Source: Myripristis murdjan
Taxonomy: Eukaryota > Chordata > Actinopteri > Holocentriformes > Holocentridae
Direction of reading: 5' to 3'
DNA length: 64,000 nt
Assembly: GCF_902150065.1 (NCBI RefSeq)
Contig: NC_043998.1
Location: 6,616,501 to 6,680,500, forward strand
A program made the translations under genes and the position numbers. Shown here piece by piece: positions 12,596-23,889 of the stretch. The notes under the pieces are model-generated. The model did not search any database. It was given only the letters and a program-made list of their open reading frames with translations, and was not told the DNA's origin. Position 1 is the stretch's first letter, and each line of letters begins with the position of its first letter.

Positions 12596-12782
12596 ATCCA
12601 CCTCCCAGCGGCGGTACCAGGCCCTGTACAGCTACTCGGCAGCAGATGCAGATGAGGTTTCTCTGCTGGAAGGGGATCTGATCTCAGATGCTGAGCAGAT
12701 AGATGAGGGATGGATGTATGGACGCAACCAGCGCACGGGCCAGCGCGGCATGCTGCCCGCCAACTATGTCCGGCCCATCTGA
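2045..12782 (+). CDS. lasp1: LIM and SH3 domain protein 1 (LASP1)
   Basis: LASP1 is a cytoskeletal scaffold that binds F-actin through nebulin repeats and partners such as zyxin, palladin or VASP through SH3, at focal adhesions and the leading edge. Coding exons: 2045-2113, 3143-3237, 4633-4717, 7652-7759 (4a) and/or 9915-10022 (4b), 11789-11858, 11975-12069, 12609-12782. All junctions are GT-AG and in phase. The start [17 protein letters not shown] aligns with human MNPNCARCGKIVYPTEK in a GCGCC-ATG context. The LIM ligands are complete (C5, C8, H26, C29, C32, C35, C53, H56). A nebulin repeat with [20 protein letters not shown] follows, then [11 protein letters not shown], a short proline/glutamine-rich linker, and an SH3 ending [11 protein letters not shown]. 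With one exon 4 the protein is 231 residues; with both it is 267 (human 261). The linker is shorter than in mammals. Using 4a or 4b alone changes one residue (I or L). Confidence 0.93.
2625..2667. repeat. (CA)n microsatellite in LASP1 intron 1
   Basis: An uninterrupted CA dinucleotide run of about 43 bp. Long His-Thr or Cys-Val frames that cross it are artefacts of the repeat. Confidence 0.9.
3631..4016. mobile_element. Non-autonomous Tc1/mariner-like MITE (copy A), LASP1 intron 2
   Basis: About 386 bp bounded by imperfect inverted ends: CACTCATTGGCCACTTTATT at the left, and TGGCCACTGAGTG at the right. A TA lies directly outside the left end; the right flank is TG, probably a mutated TA. There is no transposase. 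The interior resembles copy B at 44978-45313, including ACTGAGAG near the middle and AACATTATA near the right, so the two are one family. The superfamily is inferred from the TA flank and end structure. Confidence 0.6.
4722..4771. repeat. (CA)n microsatellite beside LASP1 exon 3 donor
   Basis: A CA run of about 50 bp that begins four nucleotides after the exon 3 donor (CAG|gttagacacac), so the intron start is nearly all repeat. Confidence 0.9.
5305..5379. repeat. (CT)n microsatellite in LASP1 intron 3
   Basis: A near-perfect CT dinucleotide run of about 75 bp. It is the longest pyrimidine tract in the window. Confidence 0.9.
7652..7759 (+). other. LASP1 exon 4a (duplicated nebulin-repeat exon, first copy)
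   Basis: A 108-nt in-frame exon encoding 36 residues that begin [15 protein letters not shown]. Acceptor is ATATTCCAG; donor is AAC|gtacgt. It differs from exon 4b at two bases: ATC versus CTC (Ile/Leu) and CCG versus CCC (silent). About 35 nt of upstream intron is also shared, with few differences. Its donor runs within 30 nt into the minisatellite at 7786. Confidence 0.85.
7786..9082. repeat. 25-bp-unit minisatellite between LASP1 exons 4a and 4b
   Basis: About 1.3 kb of tandem copies of a roughly 25-bp unit built from CCCTAACA, CCGTACGTCC and TCCAACA, with shorter 14-17 bp variants mixed in. A higher-order pattern is visible: a block at about 8232-8341 recurs at about 8652-8761, an offset near 420 bp. 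Another block with GCCGTATGTCCTAAGACC recurs at about 8478, 8877 and 8967. The array fills about 60 per cent of the intron between the two exon 4 copies. It is not coding, and open frames inside it are repeat artefacts. Confidence 0.93.
9915..10022 (+). other. LASP1 exon 4b (duplicated nebulin-repeat exon, second copy)
   Basis: The second 108-nt copy, starting [15 protein letters not shown], has the same acceptor (ATATTCCAG) and a stronger consensus donor, AAC|gtaagt. Phases at both ends allow 4a only, 4b only, or both. Inclusion of both adds a third nebulin repeat, as in the related LASP2/LIM-nebulette. Which form is made cannot be told from DNA. Confidence 0.85.
10614..10668. repeat. (CA)n microsatellite in LASP1 intron 4
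   Basis: A CA run of about 55 bp between exon 4b and exon 5. Two (CT)n-rich stretches follow at about 10770-10792 and 10900-10922. Confidence 0.9.
12138..12303. mobile_element. hAT-type MITE with perfect 8-bp target duplication, LASP1 intron 6
   Basis: A 166-bp insertion beginning CAGGGGTGCTGCC and ending TACGACACCCCTG, giving terminal inverted repeats CAGGGGTG. It is flanked on both sides by the identical 8-bp GCTGTGAC (12130-12137 and 12304-12311), the hallmark of hAT insertion. The interior is GC-rich (GGGCCCC motifs) and has no coding capacity. The undamaged duplication implies a fairly young insertion. Confidence 0.85.
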
Positions 12783-13990
12783 AACCTCCAGTCACATCCA
12801 AGATCCAAGAAACATTTCATTTTGGTCCAAGGTTTTCATTTTTCAGCACGCACACCTCCACAGAAGTTCAGGGTCGGTCAACCTCCAGCAGGAACTGCCA
12901 TGGTGATCTGCACCAAAAATCAGTTTTTGCAAACAAGAATTTTTTTTAAAACCAGGACTGTACACACAAAATAAGGGATATGACCGGTTTATCTACTTTA
13001 CCTTGTTAGATGTATGATTTTTTCTTTTAAGTGGCACTGTTTAGGAGCAGTTAGAAGCTGACCATCATGAACTCAGAGAGTGACGTCTGCTAAAAATGAA
13101 GGTAGTCTACCAAAGTGAAATGACAGTCTCAAGACAGAGCAGTATTACTAAATGTTGAAATCCAGAAGTATTGTGAGTCACTTTACCTCTCTAGAGTTGA
13201 ATGTAATGTTCAGTATGTGAAGCTGGACGAAACACTTCAGTCCATTTTATTCAATGTTTTTCTACCTGTGATTTTTCTCTTTACTGAATATACTTGTGGA
13301 AAATATCAGCAGGAAAGAAATTATGAGGGGAAAAGCAGAGGGAATAAATTCCCGCTGCCTAGTGAAATAATGAAGTTGCACCTCTGGAACCTTTTTTTTT
13401 TTTGGTCTGCAACATTGATGGTAAACACCCCAGCCCCTTTGCTTCTAAACACAAGTTTAATCTTTCTCAGGTAACTGAACATGTCCAGTTTCAGCATCCA
13501 GGTTTTCACATTGGCAACTGTAAAGCATATGACCTTAACACTTCTTCCTCCCAGCGTGGCTGAATTGGTATTCTTGTTTCCTGACGGGACAGTGTGTAGT
13601 GTCCAGTACATTTCTTCTGCATGTCTTTAAATCAGTGGAGGGCAGCCTTGTCATGCATCCCAGAAATCTTTAATGTCACTTAGCAGCAAATAGCCAAAAA
13701 AAAACAAAACAAAACACTTTCTGAGGTTGTGACTTGTTTAAAATTTCAAATGCTTTATATAATTGAGGAAAAGAATATACATTTTGTAATTAAATCATGT
13801 TACATTCATTAGATTAAATAAGTAGATTTCAGTGTTTCTAATTTATCATTTAAATGGCATAAGATTGCTTGATTCTTGGCTTTAATGATCTGTTGCTTGC
13901 TTTTGTTTTACAGCTGACAAATTGCCCATCACAAGATTCAGTAGTAGACAGTGTTTCCTAAATTGAATAAAACAAAATACAACACATCAA
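12783..13990 (+). other. LASP1 3' UTR with poly(A) signal
   Basis: Follows the LASP1 stop codon (12780-12782). The first canonical AATAAA in a plausible position is 13966-13971, placing the cleavage site near 13985. No other gene is seen in this stretch. Confidence 0.6.
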
Positions 13991-13994
13991 TATC

Positions 13995-14000
13995 TTTATT
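13995..14000 (-). terminator. Poly(A) signal of the kelch-domain gene
   Basis: TTTATT on the plus strand is AATAAA on the minus strand, 245 nt past the kelch gene stop codon. It lies only 24 nt from the LASP1 poly(A) signal on the other strand, so the two convergent genes share one short termination region. Confidence 0.55.
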
Positions 14001-14244
14001 CAACTGTAAACAAAACTGCACAGAATCCAAAGACATACCTCGTACTAACATTTTGTCTAATCATAATTAGTTTTAAAAAATAACAGTATTTACACAAGGC
14101 ATATCTTAAGGCTCAAGTTAAAACAGGTGAAGTTTCTTTTAGTTTAACAAAGAGGAATGAATTTAAGTCTACCAGATAAAGACACAATGACACTGATACA
14201 AAAACAAATATAATTTGGTTAACACTATGACTGTCGCATTAAAA

Positions 14245-17200
14245 TCAGGCCTGTTTTAGCATTGGCTTGTCAGCAGAGAAAAAGGTCAATCGCTTGTCAA
14301 GTCTCCTCTGCAGCTTTGAAGGGAGCCAGTCCAGCAGCTCTCTGAACAGCTCTGCACGTCTTCCTATAAAGTCCTCACACAGTCTAGAGGGAAGACAAAG
14401 ATGCAGATTAGTTTCTATCCCTAGAAATAACTACATTGTGTATCATTAAAATTTAGTTTAAAAACAAAAAAAAAAAAAAACAAAACAAGGTACTCAATGT
14501 AGTTTCTATCTTTTATAAGTTTTGTTTGTTTTAATACTGTTAAGACTTTGCTCTGAAGCACCTTGGGCTGCTTCTCTGCATGAAATATAAATGATTATTG
14601 TAATTATAATTATTCTTACCTAACATACTGGCTGGGTGTAAGTGCGAAACCTTTGATTCAAGCAATAATGGCTTGAATGGTCGGCTCTATGACTCACGTC
14701 AACCTATAAGCATTTCCATGTCCTGCTCATGGAGGCAGCTAACTAAAGCTTATCAGCATGACGACACCAGCGCTGTAATGTGCACATTGCTCAGATAGGG
14801 AGCCGTTCAGCTCAGAGCAGGAGTATAAATAGCTAATGTTTACATGGCCACTGTGGACTTTGTTAAATCGCTTAATCATGTGTGAATGCACAGTGAATGG
14901 AGACTACGTGCAAACTCACATGCAGGTTAAATCCACTGGCTTGTACTCACTGTAGTTACAGATGTTAACAGGCTGTGGCTGTGTAACACAAGTAGCAAGA
15001 GCCTCACGGTCCACACAAATGTCGCACTCACATCACAAAATATGAATCGAGTAATTGGGTAAATTTTTTAAAACCCTAATGATTCAACAGTGGGCCATAG
15101 GAATAGATCAGTTCCTTGTTAGTACCTCATTACATACACGTGAGTCAGAAATAAAGCTTACATGCTCCTCTTACCTAGAGAGGGAGTATGGCTGCGTCTG
15201 GAACATAAACACATCATTGCACTGTTGTTGCCATGGAGACCTCAGGACAGCCACCTGGTATCAAGACAACACTGATGTGAGGAGGAGATGTACAGTTGAT
15301 TTTGTTTTTATGCTTTGAAAGGCTTCAGTTGTGCAGCCTGTGTTGAATGAATTTCATGACTGTTTGGCTAAATCCCCATTTAGAAATACATAGGCCTAGT
15401 CTCCACTGAAAATTATTTTCTTAGTTTGTGCACACGCTGATTTGCTCTAACGACAGTGTGTTTTTCTGTAACCTTTTTCATTTCAACATGCACCGCGCAG
15501 AGAGATCTGCATCAGCTTGTTCCCCTATTACAACTTGAATTAGTAAATGAAAATAACACCAGCTACATGCAGTTCCTTTATGTTTAGTCCAAGTGTAAAA
15601 CCTGTAGATCGGCACATGTGAGTGCACTTTATAATACAAGCTCTTAAAGCCACTTGAGCTTTCTTTATGCAACAGTTTTACTTATCAGTGGGTTATAATT
15701 AGCTTGCTCTACAAATTGTGGTGGTGAAGAGGATTTAATGGGTTGAAAAGGATATTTTAGCTATGTTGACGTATGCAGTGTTTTGTTGAGGTCTGCAAAA
15801 TCCTATTTGAGGGAAAAGACCTTATGTTGCCCAATATTATAGACACTTAGACCTTGTAGGGGAACTCAAAATAGACCTTTTAAGTCCTGAAAACAACTTA
15901 GCCTTCAATTTAAAAACACTACAGTTAGGAAAACTGCTGAATCTTTGATTTATTTTAAAATGTACCTCTGAAATGGAGATCCTACATTATAAAAAACTGG
16001 CTGGGCGTTTCTGTCACATACCGAATCCATGAGGACACAATAGTTGCGACTTCCCCCAAACACGACCACATCGTCGTCCCGACCCTGGCACGCTGTATGC
16101 CACAGCCTGGGGGGCAAACACAGCAGGATGAGGGTCCAATCTCAGGTTTATGTGTTAACACTTTGAGCTATTACTAACATCTCTTAAGTAAACTCTACAT
16201 CAGGAAACAGCACACTAACACCTCAGAGGAAATTTGTGAAATGCAAAAGCTTTAAACCCCTATGATCCATTTTTCTTACAAGTACCATAAGGAGACTGCA
16301 TTCAGAGATTATCGGAGGGGTAAAAAAAGCAAATGTAGGATCAATGCTCACATTAATTCATCTACTCTACAGCATCAGAGAGCTTCACTATGATTTGCTC
16401 TTCTGTTCATACCATAAAATGAACACTTTGGATTTTTGGTTCGCTTTCAGACTAAAGAAGCAATATGAAGACTCACTTTGTCTCTGCTAACTTCTGATGA
16501 ACATTTGTCAGTATTTTATTTGATACTTTAGACTAAATGATTAATCAGTTAATGGAAAAATAAATTACAATTCACAATGAAATGAATGACCTTCAATTCT
16601 AAAATTATACAAGCTGAGGTGGAAGATATACTATAATGCCATGACAGGCATTTGCTTACCTCCACCTAATCAGTAAGGGAGAGTCTACGCAATTGTCAAC
16701 TTTACATCTTTTAATCATTTCCTGGCAAGGGATGAATGCTATGGAGTAGAACTGTATTTCAATAAACAGATTTTCAATGGATGCATAACACCAAAACACG
16801 GTGTGTGTGCACATGTGAAATTCCCCAAATACCACCCTGAAAAATGAGAACCGTGAAAGATTAGAAATATTTCCCCTTAGGGCTAATACCTGGGTTTGTC
16901 ACTGTGTGGGTGTGTCCTCTCTGTCCACTCTCCCTTTAAAGAGTCAAAACACCAGGCATCACCTGGAGGGGACAAGTTTTGTGGTGACAGATGATTTGAA
17001 CTCCCTGACTTCCTGTTGGACAACTAGCCACTTGAGAAGTCCATGAACACCAAGGAGGATGTTCTTTGTTATTAGAGCCACATTAAAAGAGGGCCATCAA
17101 GCCTGCGCACATTACATCAAGGCAGACGGAGGATTATGACGTTTATGAAATCATGCAGATAAAATATTCCTGATAAGTTTCATAACTCGACATGAAGCAG

Positions 17201-20200
17201 AGGCTTGCTCATGCAGCACGAAGACTTCAAATCAAAAATGCAGAAGGAAAATGAATACTTTTGGCCTTGACTTACACAGAGGATTTCCACTTGTCCCTAG
17301 ACCTCCAAACAGGAATAGTGTGTGATCTGACGTGGGGGTCATGGTGTGCATCGAGCGCCCCGGGGGTACGCAGGAGGCAGGCAGGTCACTGGTGGTGTGA
17401 AGAACAGCAAACATACAAACAAAGCAAAGTGTAGTTATGGTTCAGTTGGAGCTGCTGAAACTGTTTGAAAGATATGCTAACAAATCAAAAGAAATTAACA
17501 AAAGTCAAAGATATTGTTCTGAGAGGGAAAGCAGTTTTACAATTGAGTCCAGGTCCAGGTTTCCAGATCCAAGCAGAACAGGTCCAACTCTTTGGTTTCC
17601 TGAAAACAGTCAAATTGGCATGTATGTTAGAAGTAAGGTTTTTAAAGAGTTTGCAAATGCTAAACACTACAATCATCATCGGTTTTAAATGTGTTATCAT
17701 TACAGTATTTTGTCAACATCTTTATTTCAGTGGCACTGCCTTGGTTGTGTTAATCATGAGATCAAAGTTACACTTCCTTCTACAGAAAAACCAAGTCCTA
17801 TCTGATCGCTGCAATCTCTCTATTGACAGCATCCCCATTCACAAGGTCAGGGATGCATCTCTGGTGCAGCCAAACTGCTCAGCAATGTCAAGCAAACTCA
17901 CCAGGCCACCCGAAATGAAACCTTTGTTTCCCAGAACGGCAGTGGCATGGAAGCCTCTGGGTGCTGGAGTGGGACCCTGTTCAAAGCAACAAAGAGATAA
18001 AACACTAAATTGATGTCATTCACATGGTAATTGTATCAGCCAAATCCCATTTTAGTAACACATACTCAGACTGGCCGGAAATTAAATGTTCTTCAGCTCA
18101 CCTGAGTTTCTGGCATACTCCATGTAGCAGTGTGTATGTCAAACACACTGACTTCGTTGTTCCAGCCCCAGCACCTGAACAGCGTGTTCCCAATTGCTGT
18201 CTAAAGGGCAAAATTGGAATGTGATTACCAACCAAGATATACTCTAACTTCATATGTACTTCAAAGTACAATATGATTACCAAAGACAATAGCAGTGAAA
18301 GTCCTCATGGATAAAGAACAGCAGCACTCCAAAAACAAATACCTCAGGGTCTCCATTCTTCAGGTATTTATGAGACCAACATTTAAAAGAGCACGAGTAC
18401 AGCCTGACACAGGACTCAACTTAACTGGGTGCCGCTAATTAGTAGCAGGTGTGCAGGTCACCCCACCTAATGGGACATACACCCAATCCAAACTGTGCTC
18501 TCCAGCAGGTCCAGCATAGCAGGACTTTAAGAGGCAGGACCATGCCTGACAACATCAAAACTACCATGGAATAAGTCAAAAATGGTCGGTATGACTCTAA
18601 AAGATCAATGAGAACAAGCTGATCAATTATATTTATCAGTCTGAAGGCGTAACTCTTGCACTAGATATGCCGACTGCTGTTGTGTTGCATTGTTTACCCA
18701 GGATGTCTCCTCGACGATGAAATTTGACGAGGAAGTGTTACGGACCTCCTGTAAGGTCTTACATGCATACCCTCCAAAGTAGATTAGCCTGCCCCAAAAA
18801 AACAAAACAAGGATGCATTAATTCTCTGTTATCACCATCATTCTGTACACAACAACATTTTAATCTGGCAAAATTACAAATAACAGATGAAAGCCATTTA
18901 AGAACTGTCTTGTTTCATTTCAGAAATTCGCAAGATCTGAAGTGCTGCCATGTTATTCAAGATTAATGAATGCTTCTGTTAGCGGGTGAGTCCTCCATTA
19001 GGATGCAAAATGACCAACGCCTTGTATGAGGGATGAAAAGCTCCAGTTAGGGTGTGAACAGCTGGAGGTCACAGGCAGGTCTGACCTCCTGAGGTGTGCT
19101 CGAGGGGGTGAAACACAGCTGACCTGTCTCGGTGGACCCAGCATGTGTGTTTGCTTCGTGGCGACGGCTTGTTTCCACCGGTGTTGGTCACTTCTCTCCA
19201 TGTGTAAGGCTGCTCTGTAAGGTCCACGCTGAACATCTGCAAATAAGAGCGCAGGTAAATCCATCGGTTCACACAACACCGTAAACTGAAGGGGCGTCCT
19301 ATCAGCCAAGCACAGCCATGTGTTCATGTTGAAGCTCTGAACCAAGACCTACTTTAAAAAAAAAAAAAAAAAATCAGGCTTTCCATATAAACAAAAATAG
19401 GGCCCCAGCCAAAAAATTAAGTGTATTCAAATATTATTAAAATCGCAATATGGCTAAGCTCAACATTCAAATTGCAGGAGCTGCAATTTTTGGATAAAGT
19501 AAAATGTGCGACAATGTCATTATAAAAGTATTGTGGTGCCACAGAGAAGCCCTGGCCTACCAATCATTCTCCAGAAATTAAAATGACAATGCAAAAATGA
19601 TCACTGACCAAAAATGTGAATCACACAGCAGTCGCAATCTGTCAAAATGAATGAAAGATGACTTATTTTAACCATATCCTCCAGTCGTCAACAACTACCA
19701 GGTTCACTGCTTGTGTTTGTGCTTCAGAATGCCTTTGCCCCTTCTCAAAGTACAGACTTGTGAGGGCCTGTTGCTGCTGCATAAGAAATGACAGTGACTG
19801 TGTGAGCGCCCGATTCACATCTGACACCGGCCGCTTCAGCGCACATTCCATTCCCCTCCCTGTATCTGACAGCAGGTTAGTGTTGATGTTATGCACCCTG
19901 TGTGTCTCCGGCTTGCCAACAGCAGGGTATGGCAAGTTCTGCATGTCACAGATATTATTTTAAAATGATAAGCGGCAGTGAAAATAAAAACAAAACACAC
20001 AGTGCGTGGTGATTCCTAAGAACACAGATCCAGCTGGTTGTACAAACAGCCACTCACATGGTTGGTGTAGCCATAGGGATCGCATCCTGCAAAGATGTAG
20101 AGTGTGCCGTTGACATAGGAGCCACAGAAGCCAGATAACTCCGGGGGGATGTCACCAGTGATCTCCCTTCGCTCCCTGTTACACACACACAGTTATGCAG

Positions 20201-21366
20201 ATATACATCACAGAAGAATTCATAATACAATGCCAAGCGTTGCATGCAAAGTCAGACAACTGATTTTCACTTCTTTCTTTAGTCCTGTTCTTTGTTTCTA
20301 GATCTCACTGATATGCTGAGGGAAGTTCCTCTATCTTGTTTTTGTCCACTTTAGGGAACTTTATGACATCAACATGCTGTGCAGCCGGAGATTAGATGTC
20401 CATTTCAGCTGATTGAGCGACCTCGCATCTCACCATGTCCCGCAGTCCAAATCAAACAGCCATATCTCATCACTGGGACAAACGACGTCATTTCCATCAA
20501 CCACCTGTCAGGAGACAAAGACACAATCCGCCCTCATGTGAAACTGGGATTTTGACAAAACACTTGAAAATGTAATCCCTCTACTGAATTAGGACATCTT
20601 CCATCAGCAGTCCTGGGCAGTGTTAATTTGTTAGATTACCTAGTTACATCATTTAATATTCCCCAAAGGTGTCAATCAAGTTTGACTTGATCTTATGAAC
20701 AAGCTATGTGGAGCAGCACAGTGCTCAGGGGCATTTTGGATGATTTCAGATTAAAACTTAATCACGATCACAGTGAATTAACACTCTGTGGAGGGAAACC
20801 TGATATGCATACACACACGTCAATCTCATTTAGTGCCAATACCAAAAGAGTCGCTATAGTTTTGTAGCTTGGTTTATTTTCATATTCATAAGCCTATTTT
20901 ATGTTTCAAGTGATCACATATTGATGATTAATTCTGCTTTAGGTGCTAACAATAGCTTATCAAAGTCTTTTCTGCAAAACATTGAAGATTAGAGCTTCAA
21001 TGGGCGTTGCTGCTCAGGTATCTGCTTTTGAAATCAAGTTTCAAAAGAGCGCACTGTTGTTTATATTTTATGCAGATGTAAATGCTTTAATCCTTTAGTA
21101 AATTTCCTATATCGTTACATAACTGCTGAGGTGACACTATAACACTGAGGAGATTACCACAATAAACAAATGTCCCATAAGAGAATAAGTCGAATGAAAA
21201 GGCTCGGGGCTAAGTGTATTTCTGTGTTGGCATCATCCGGAGCTGGCAGGTCGTCAAGGTGAAATGTGGCGGCTCGTCTCACCTGGTAGCCTCCCCACAC
21301 GTACATGATGTGGTCGTCCAGAAACGCCGTGTGGTTGCTCCTCTCCAGGCGCCTCTCAGCATCCAT
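14245..21366 (-). CDS. Kelch-domain protein of the KLHDC1/KLHDC2 family, probable Cullin-2 substrate receptor
   Basis: Thirteen coding exons, 5' to 3': 21283-21366, 20434-20504, 20058-20175, 19124-19236, 18698-18788, 18102-18200, 17902-17976, 17541-17599, 17276-17388, 16890-16962, 16022-16106, 15175-15221, 14245-14383. All are GT-AG and in phase and encode 388 residues (KLHDC1/2: 406). Kelch repeats run through YVWGGYQ, LYIFAGC, LIYFGGYAC, FISGGL, LFLFGGL and VVVFGGS. WGWNNEVSVFDIHTATW aligns with KLHDC1 WGWHNDVHIFDTKTQTW. The C-terminus carries a BC box, LSRLCEDFI (341-349), and a Cul2 box, LPSKLQRRL (363-371). These are the motifs by which family members join Elongin BC and Cullin-2 as receptors for C-terminal degrons. 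GGL at 215-217 replaces the GGR of KLHDC1/2. Start MDAERRLERS has context GGGATGG. It appears to be a third, divergent paralogue; I do not assign a symbol. Confidence 0.88.
14545..14612. repeat. Probable retroposon 3' tail in kelch-gene intron 12
   Basis: The stretch GAAGCACCTTGGGCTGC, followed by ATGAAATATAAATGATTATTG, resembles the common fish LINE/SINE tail in which a GCACTTTGGGCTGCA motif precedes an ATTATT-rich end. Only the tail is present. The family is not identified. Confidence 0.35.
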
Positions 21367-21600
21367 CCCTGCTGCCTGCGCGTCGGGCGGCTGAGCAGGA
21401 ACTCCGGCACACGAATGTTTTCTCTCCGCAGCCCGGCCGGGAATGCTAACAGGAAATGCTGCAGATCAGGGAACTAGACCTGCCTCTGCTGCCCTGACAA
21501 AAGAAACGACAGCCGCTTGAGGTATTTGCGGAACTTGTTTTTCAAGCTTGAGGCCGCAGTTGTCCTTTCTCATTGTCCACTTTGAGATGCAGAAAAGTCA
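21367..21600 (-). promoter_or_regulatory. Kelch-gene 5' leader and GC-rich promoter region (approximate)
   Basis: The sequence upstream of the kelch start codon is locally rich in CpG (GCGTCGGGCGGC, CGCAGCCCGGCCGGG), unlike its AT-rich surroundings, as expected for a housekeeping promoter. No TATA box was recognised and the start site is not known. Confidence 0.4.
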
Positions 21601-22883
21601 ACACAAATCAGTGGACCCACCTGTGGAATAACGTTAATCAAGCTTTTCAGGCAGGCATACCTCTGTGATGTAAAATTCATAATATGCATTACACCCTCAA
21701 ATTAGGCAGAGTTGTTTGCTTAATGACAGCTGGAGGGCAGTTTACCCATTATATTTGCACCTATATGTATTATATGAATTAATTACTAAAACCTTTGAGG
21801 CAGTGTGTGAAGCAGTTTGTGCTCTGTGCTAGCTTCTACAATAGGCAAATAATTCAAACATTACACTTCAATGGCTACCACATGACAGCAGAAAATTTAA
21901 ATTTAAATTTTCTGTGTAAAACAGCTAGGTGGAGGTTTAGGCTGGCCCTCCACTGCACCCCTACCTAGATTATGGCTGGCAGATTGTAGCCGCTTTGCCT
22001 TTCCCACCAAGTTAAAAAGAGGAGCTCTTCATTCACAGGTGTGCTCACTGCACACCTGTAAGCCAATCACTTTCTCATTATGTCTACAAGACTCAGGTGT
22101 GATACTCTCAAACGGCTGCACTCCCCTATCCTGAAGCAGACTCCAGAATCAAGCTGTTAAGAGCAACTTATGTTATCCATATATGTGCTATTTGGTAGAG
22201 CTTTTTTTTTTATCCAGAGCCTTTGTGTTATGAGTGCACATGTTTTCGAGTGTCTTTTGTGTTTAAAGAATGCAAAGTTGCCCTTGTAGCTTGAAGCTTT
22301 TGAACTTTTGACCCTTTACTTGACACAAAAAGCTGAAAGAGAGAACAAACAGAAGGAAAGGCAGGGGAAGCTGCCGGGAAAAGAACATAATGATGGCATA
22401 GTGAAGGAGAGTCGAGAAGTCATTTAATTTAGTTTAATTTCATAAGAACATTCGCCAGTAAAACACCTCTAAAAGCCCCATAAAATGCACGGAGTCATAA
22501 TAGAACTCAGGCTGACTGAGTGGAGAAATGACTGGCGAGACACAACATTTATTCTTTTATTCAACTGGAATAAAGGGGGGACGCTGATACTTCCACCTAA
22601 GTTTCACAGCAGGTTGTCAGTACCACTTTAGTGAGGTTTTACAGTGCAGGAGAAAGCCCCTCTGCAACATGGCTGATTGTGTCTGAGTGGGATGGAGACA
22701 TAAGCACTGTGCCCCCCGCCTCCTCCTGAGGCCAGGCACCTTCGAGGACACAGCTGGTGGTGGGGAGGAGAGTCACAACGGATAAGGGAGAAGATAAATG
22801 CAAGGCTTGAATTGCTGGATGATGGATCAGCAGGAGTTTGTCACCCCCCCTGCTTGGGTTGGTGAGGTGGATTAGTCTTGTGA

Positions 22884-22939
<56 letters not shown>

Positions 22940-23885
22940 GTGTCTAGGGCTGTGCTCTGAATTAACTTTCTGTGAGGTGAGAGATCATGCAGGAAAATGC
23001 AAAAACCATGCAAAGCGACTGCTGTATTGGGTCAGCAGACTGGCACAGCTGCCACATGCCAGCGCTGTGGATTTGCTCTTTACCCTGTGGTGCAGTTTTT
23101 AATGTATGGGGTTCTTCAAAGGAGTACTCCAATGTTTTGGGCAAAACTTACCCACACTGAGACAAGATGTTCAGATGTTACTGTTTTCACCCATACATCG
23201 GTCAATACTTGTGAGTCCAAGTGACTTTTGGATTCAAACCCTGGCTCGTGTAGTTATGCAGTGTGAACATAAATAAACAAGTACAAAAATAAGAATTTAA
23301 AGTTTTGATATATAGCTCAATAATGAAAGCCGAAATTAAACAAACCTTAGTTGTGATCACACCTGACTTTATGGGTAAACTTATGATAAAAATCAGAACT
23401 ATTGTGATCAGAGGCCTGGAGCCAGTTTTAAACACTGTGCAGCACAAACCTGAGAAAAACTGAATTACCTGGGGGTAGAAACATTTTGTGCGCTTCAACC
23501 CTTAATAAAATGAACTTCAGGTGTGACTCATGATGACACCAAACAAAAACATAGTGGTACCTGGAAATGGCAAAATCCTACATTAGTAACATAAGTCTAA
23601 CCTTTAGAGGGCAGTATGTACAAACAGATTCAACTGAGACTTACCCAGTTTGTCTGACACATAATGCAGGATGCCATCTTATTCATCACTCCCACACACG
23701 GTGGCGCTCTTTAGCCCTGCATTCATATAAGCTCACCAGAGTTTGGTTTGAACATCTTAAAAAGGCACGGACCGGCACAATTAGACTAGTGTAATTCAAC
23801 TTGTAAAATCCACAAAATCCAGTATCACATTATATCTTCAATCTAGAAATGACAAGAACAAAGGCGACTGAGAAAATAGCATTGT
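21601..23885. other. Intergenic between kelch gene and PLEKHM1
   Basis: No exon was recognised on either strand. It contains a (TG)n tract at 22890-22935, a CpG-poor body, and a small AAATTT palindrome at about 21895-21910. Confidence 0.45.
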
Positions 23886-23889
23886 TTGA

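Noticed and set aside
17465-18013. 182-codon open frame on the plus strand within the kelch gene
   Set aside because: It runs across kelch-gene introns and antisense to two verified exons, and shows no recognisable domain.
19663-19944. 93-codon minus-strand frame considered as a kelch exon
   Set aside because: The kelch exons at 20058-20175 and 19124-19236 join directly in phase with family homology. This segment has no kelch similarity.
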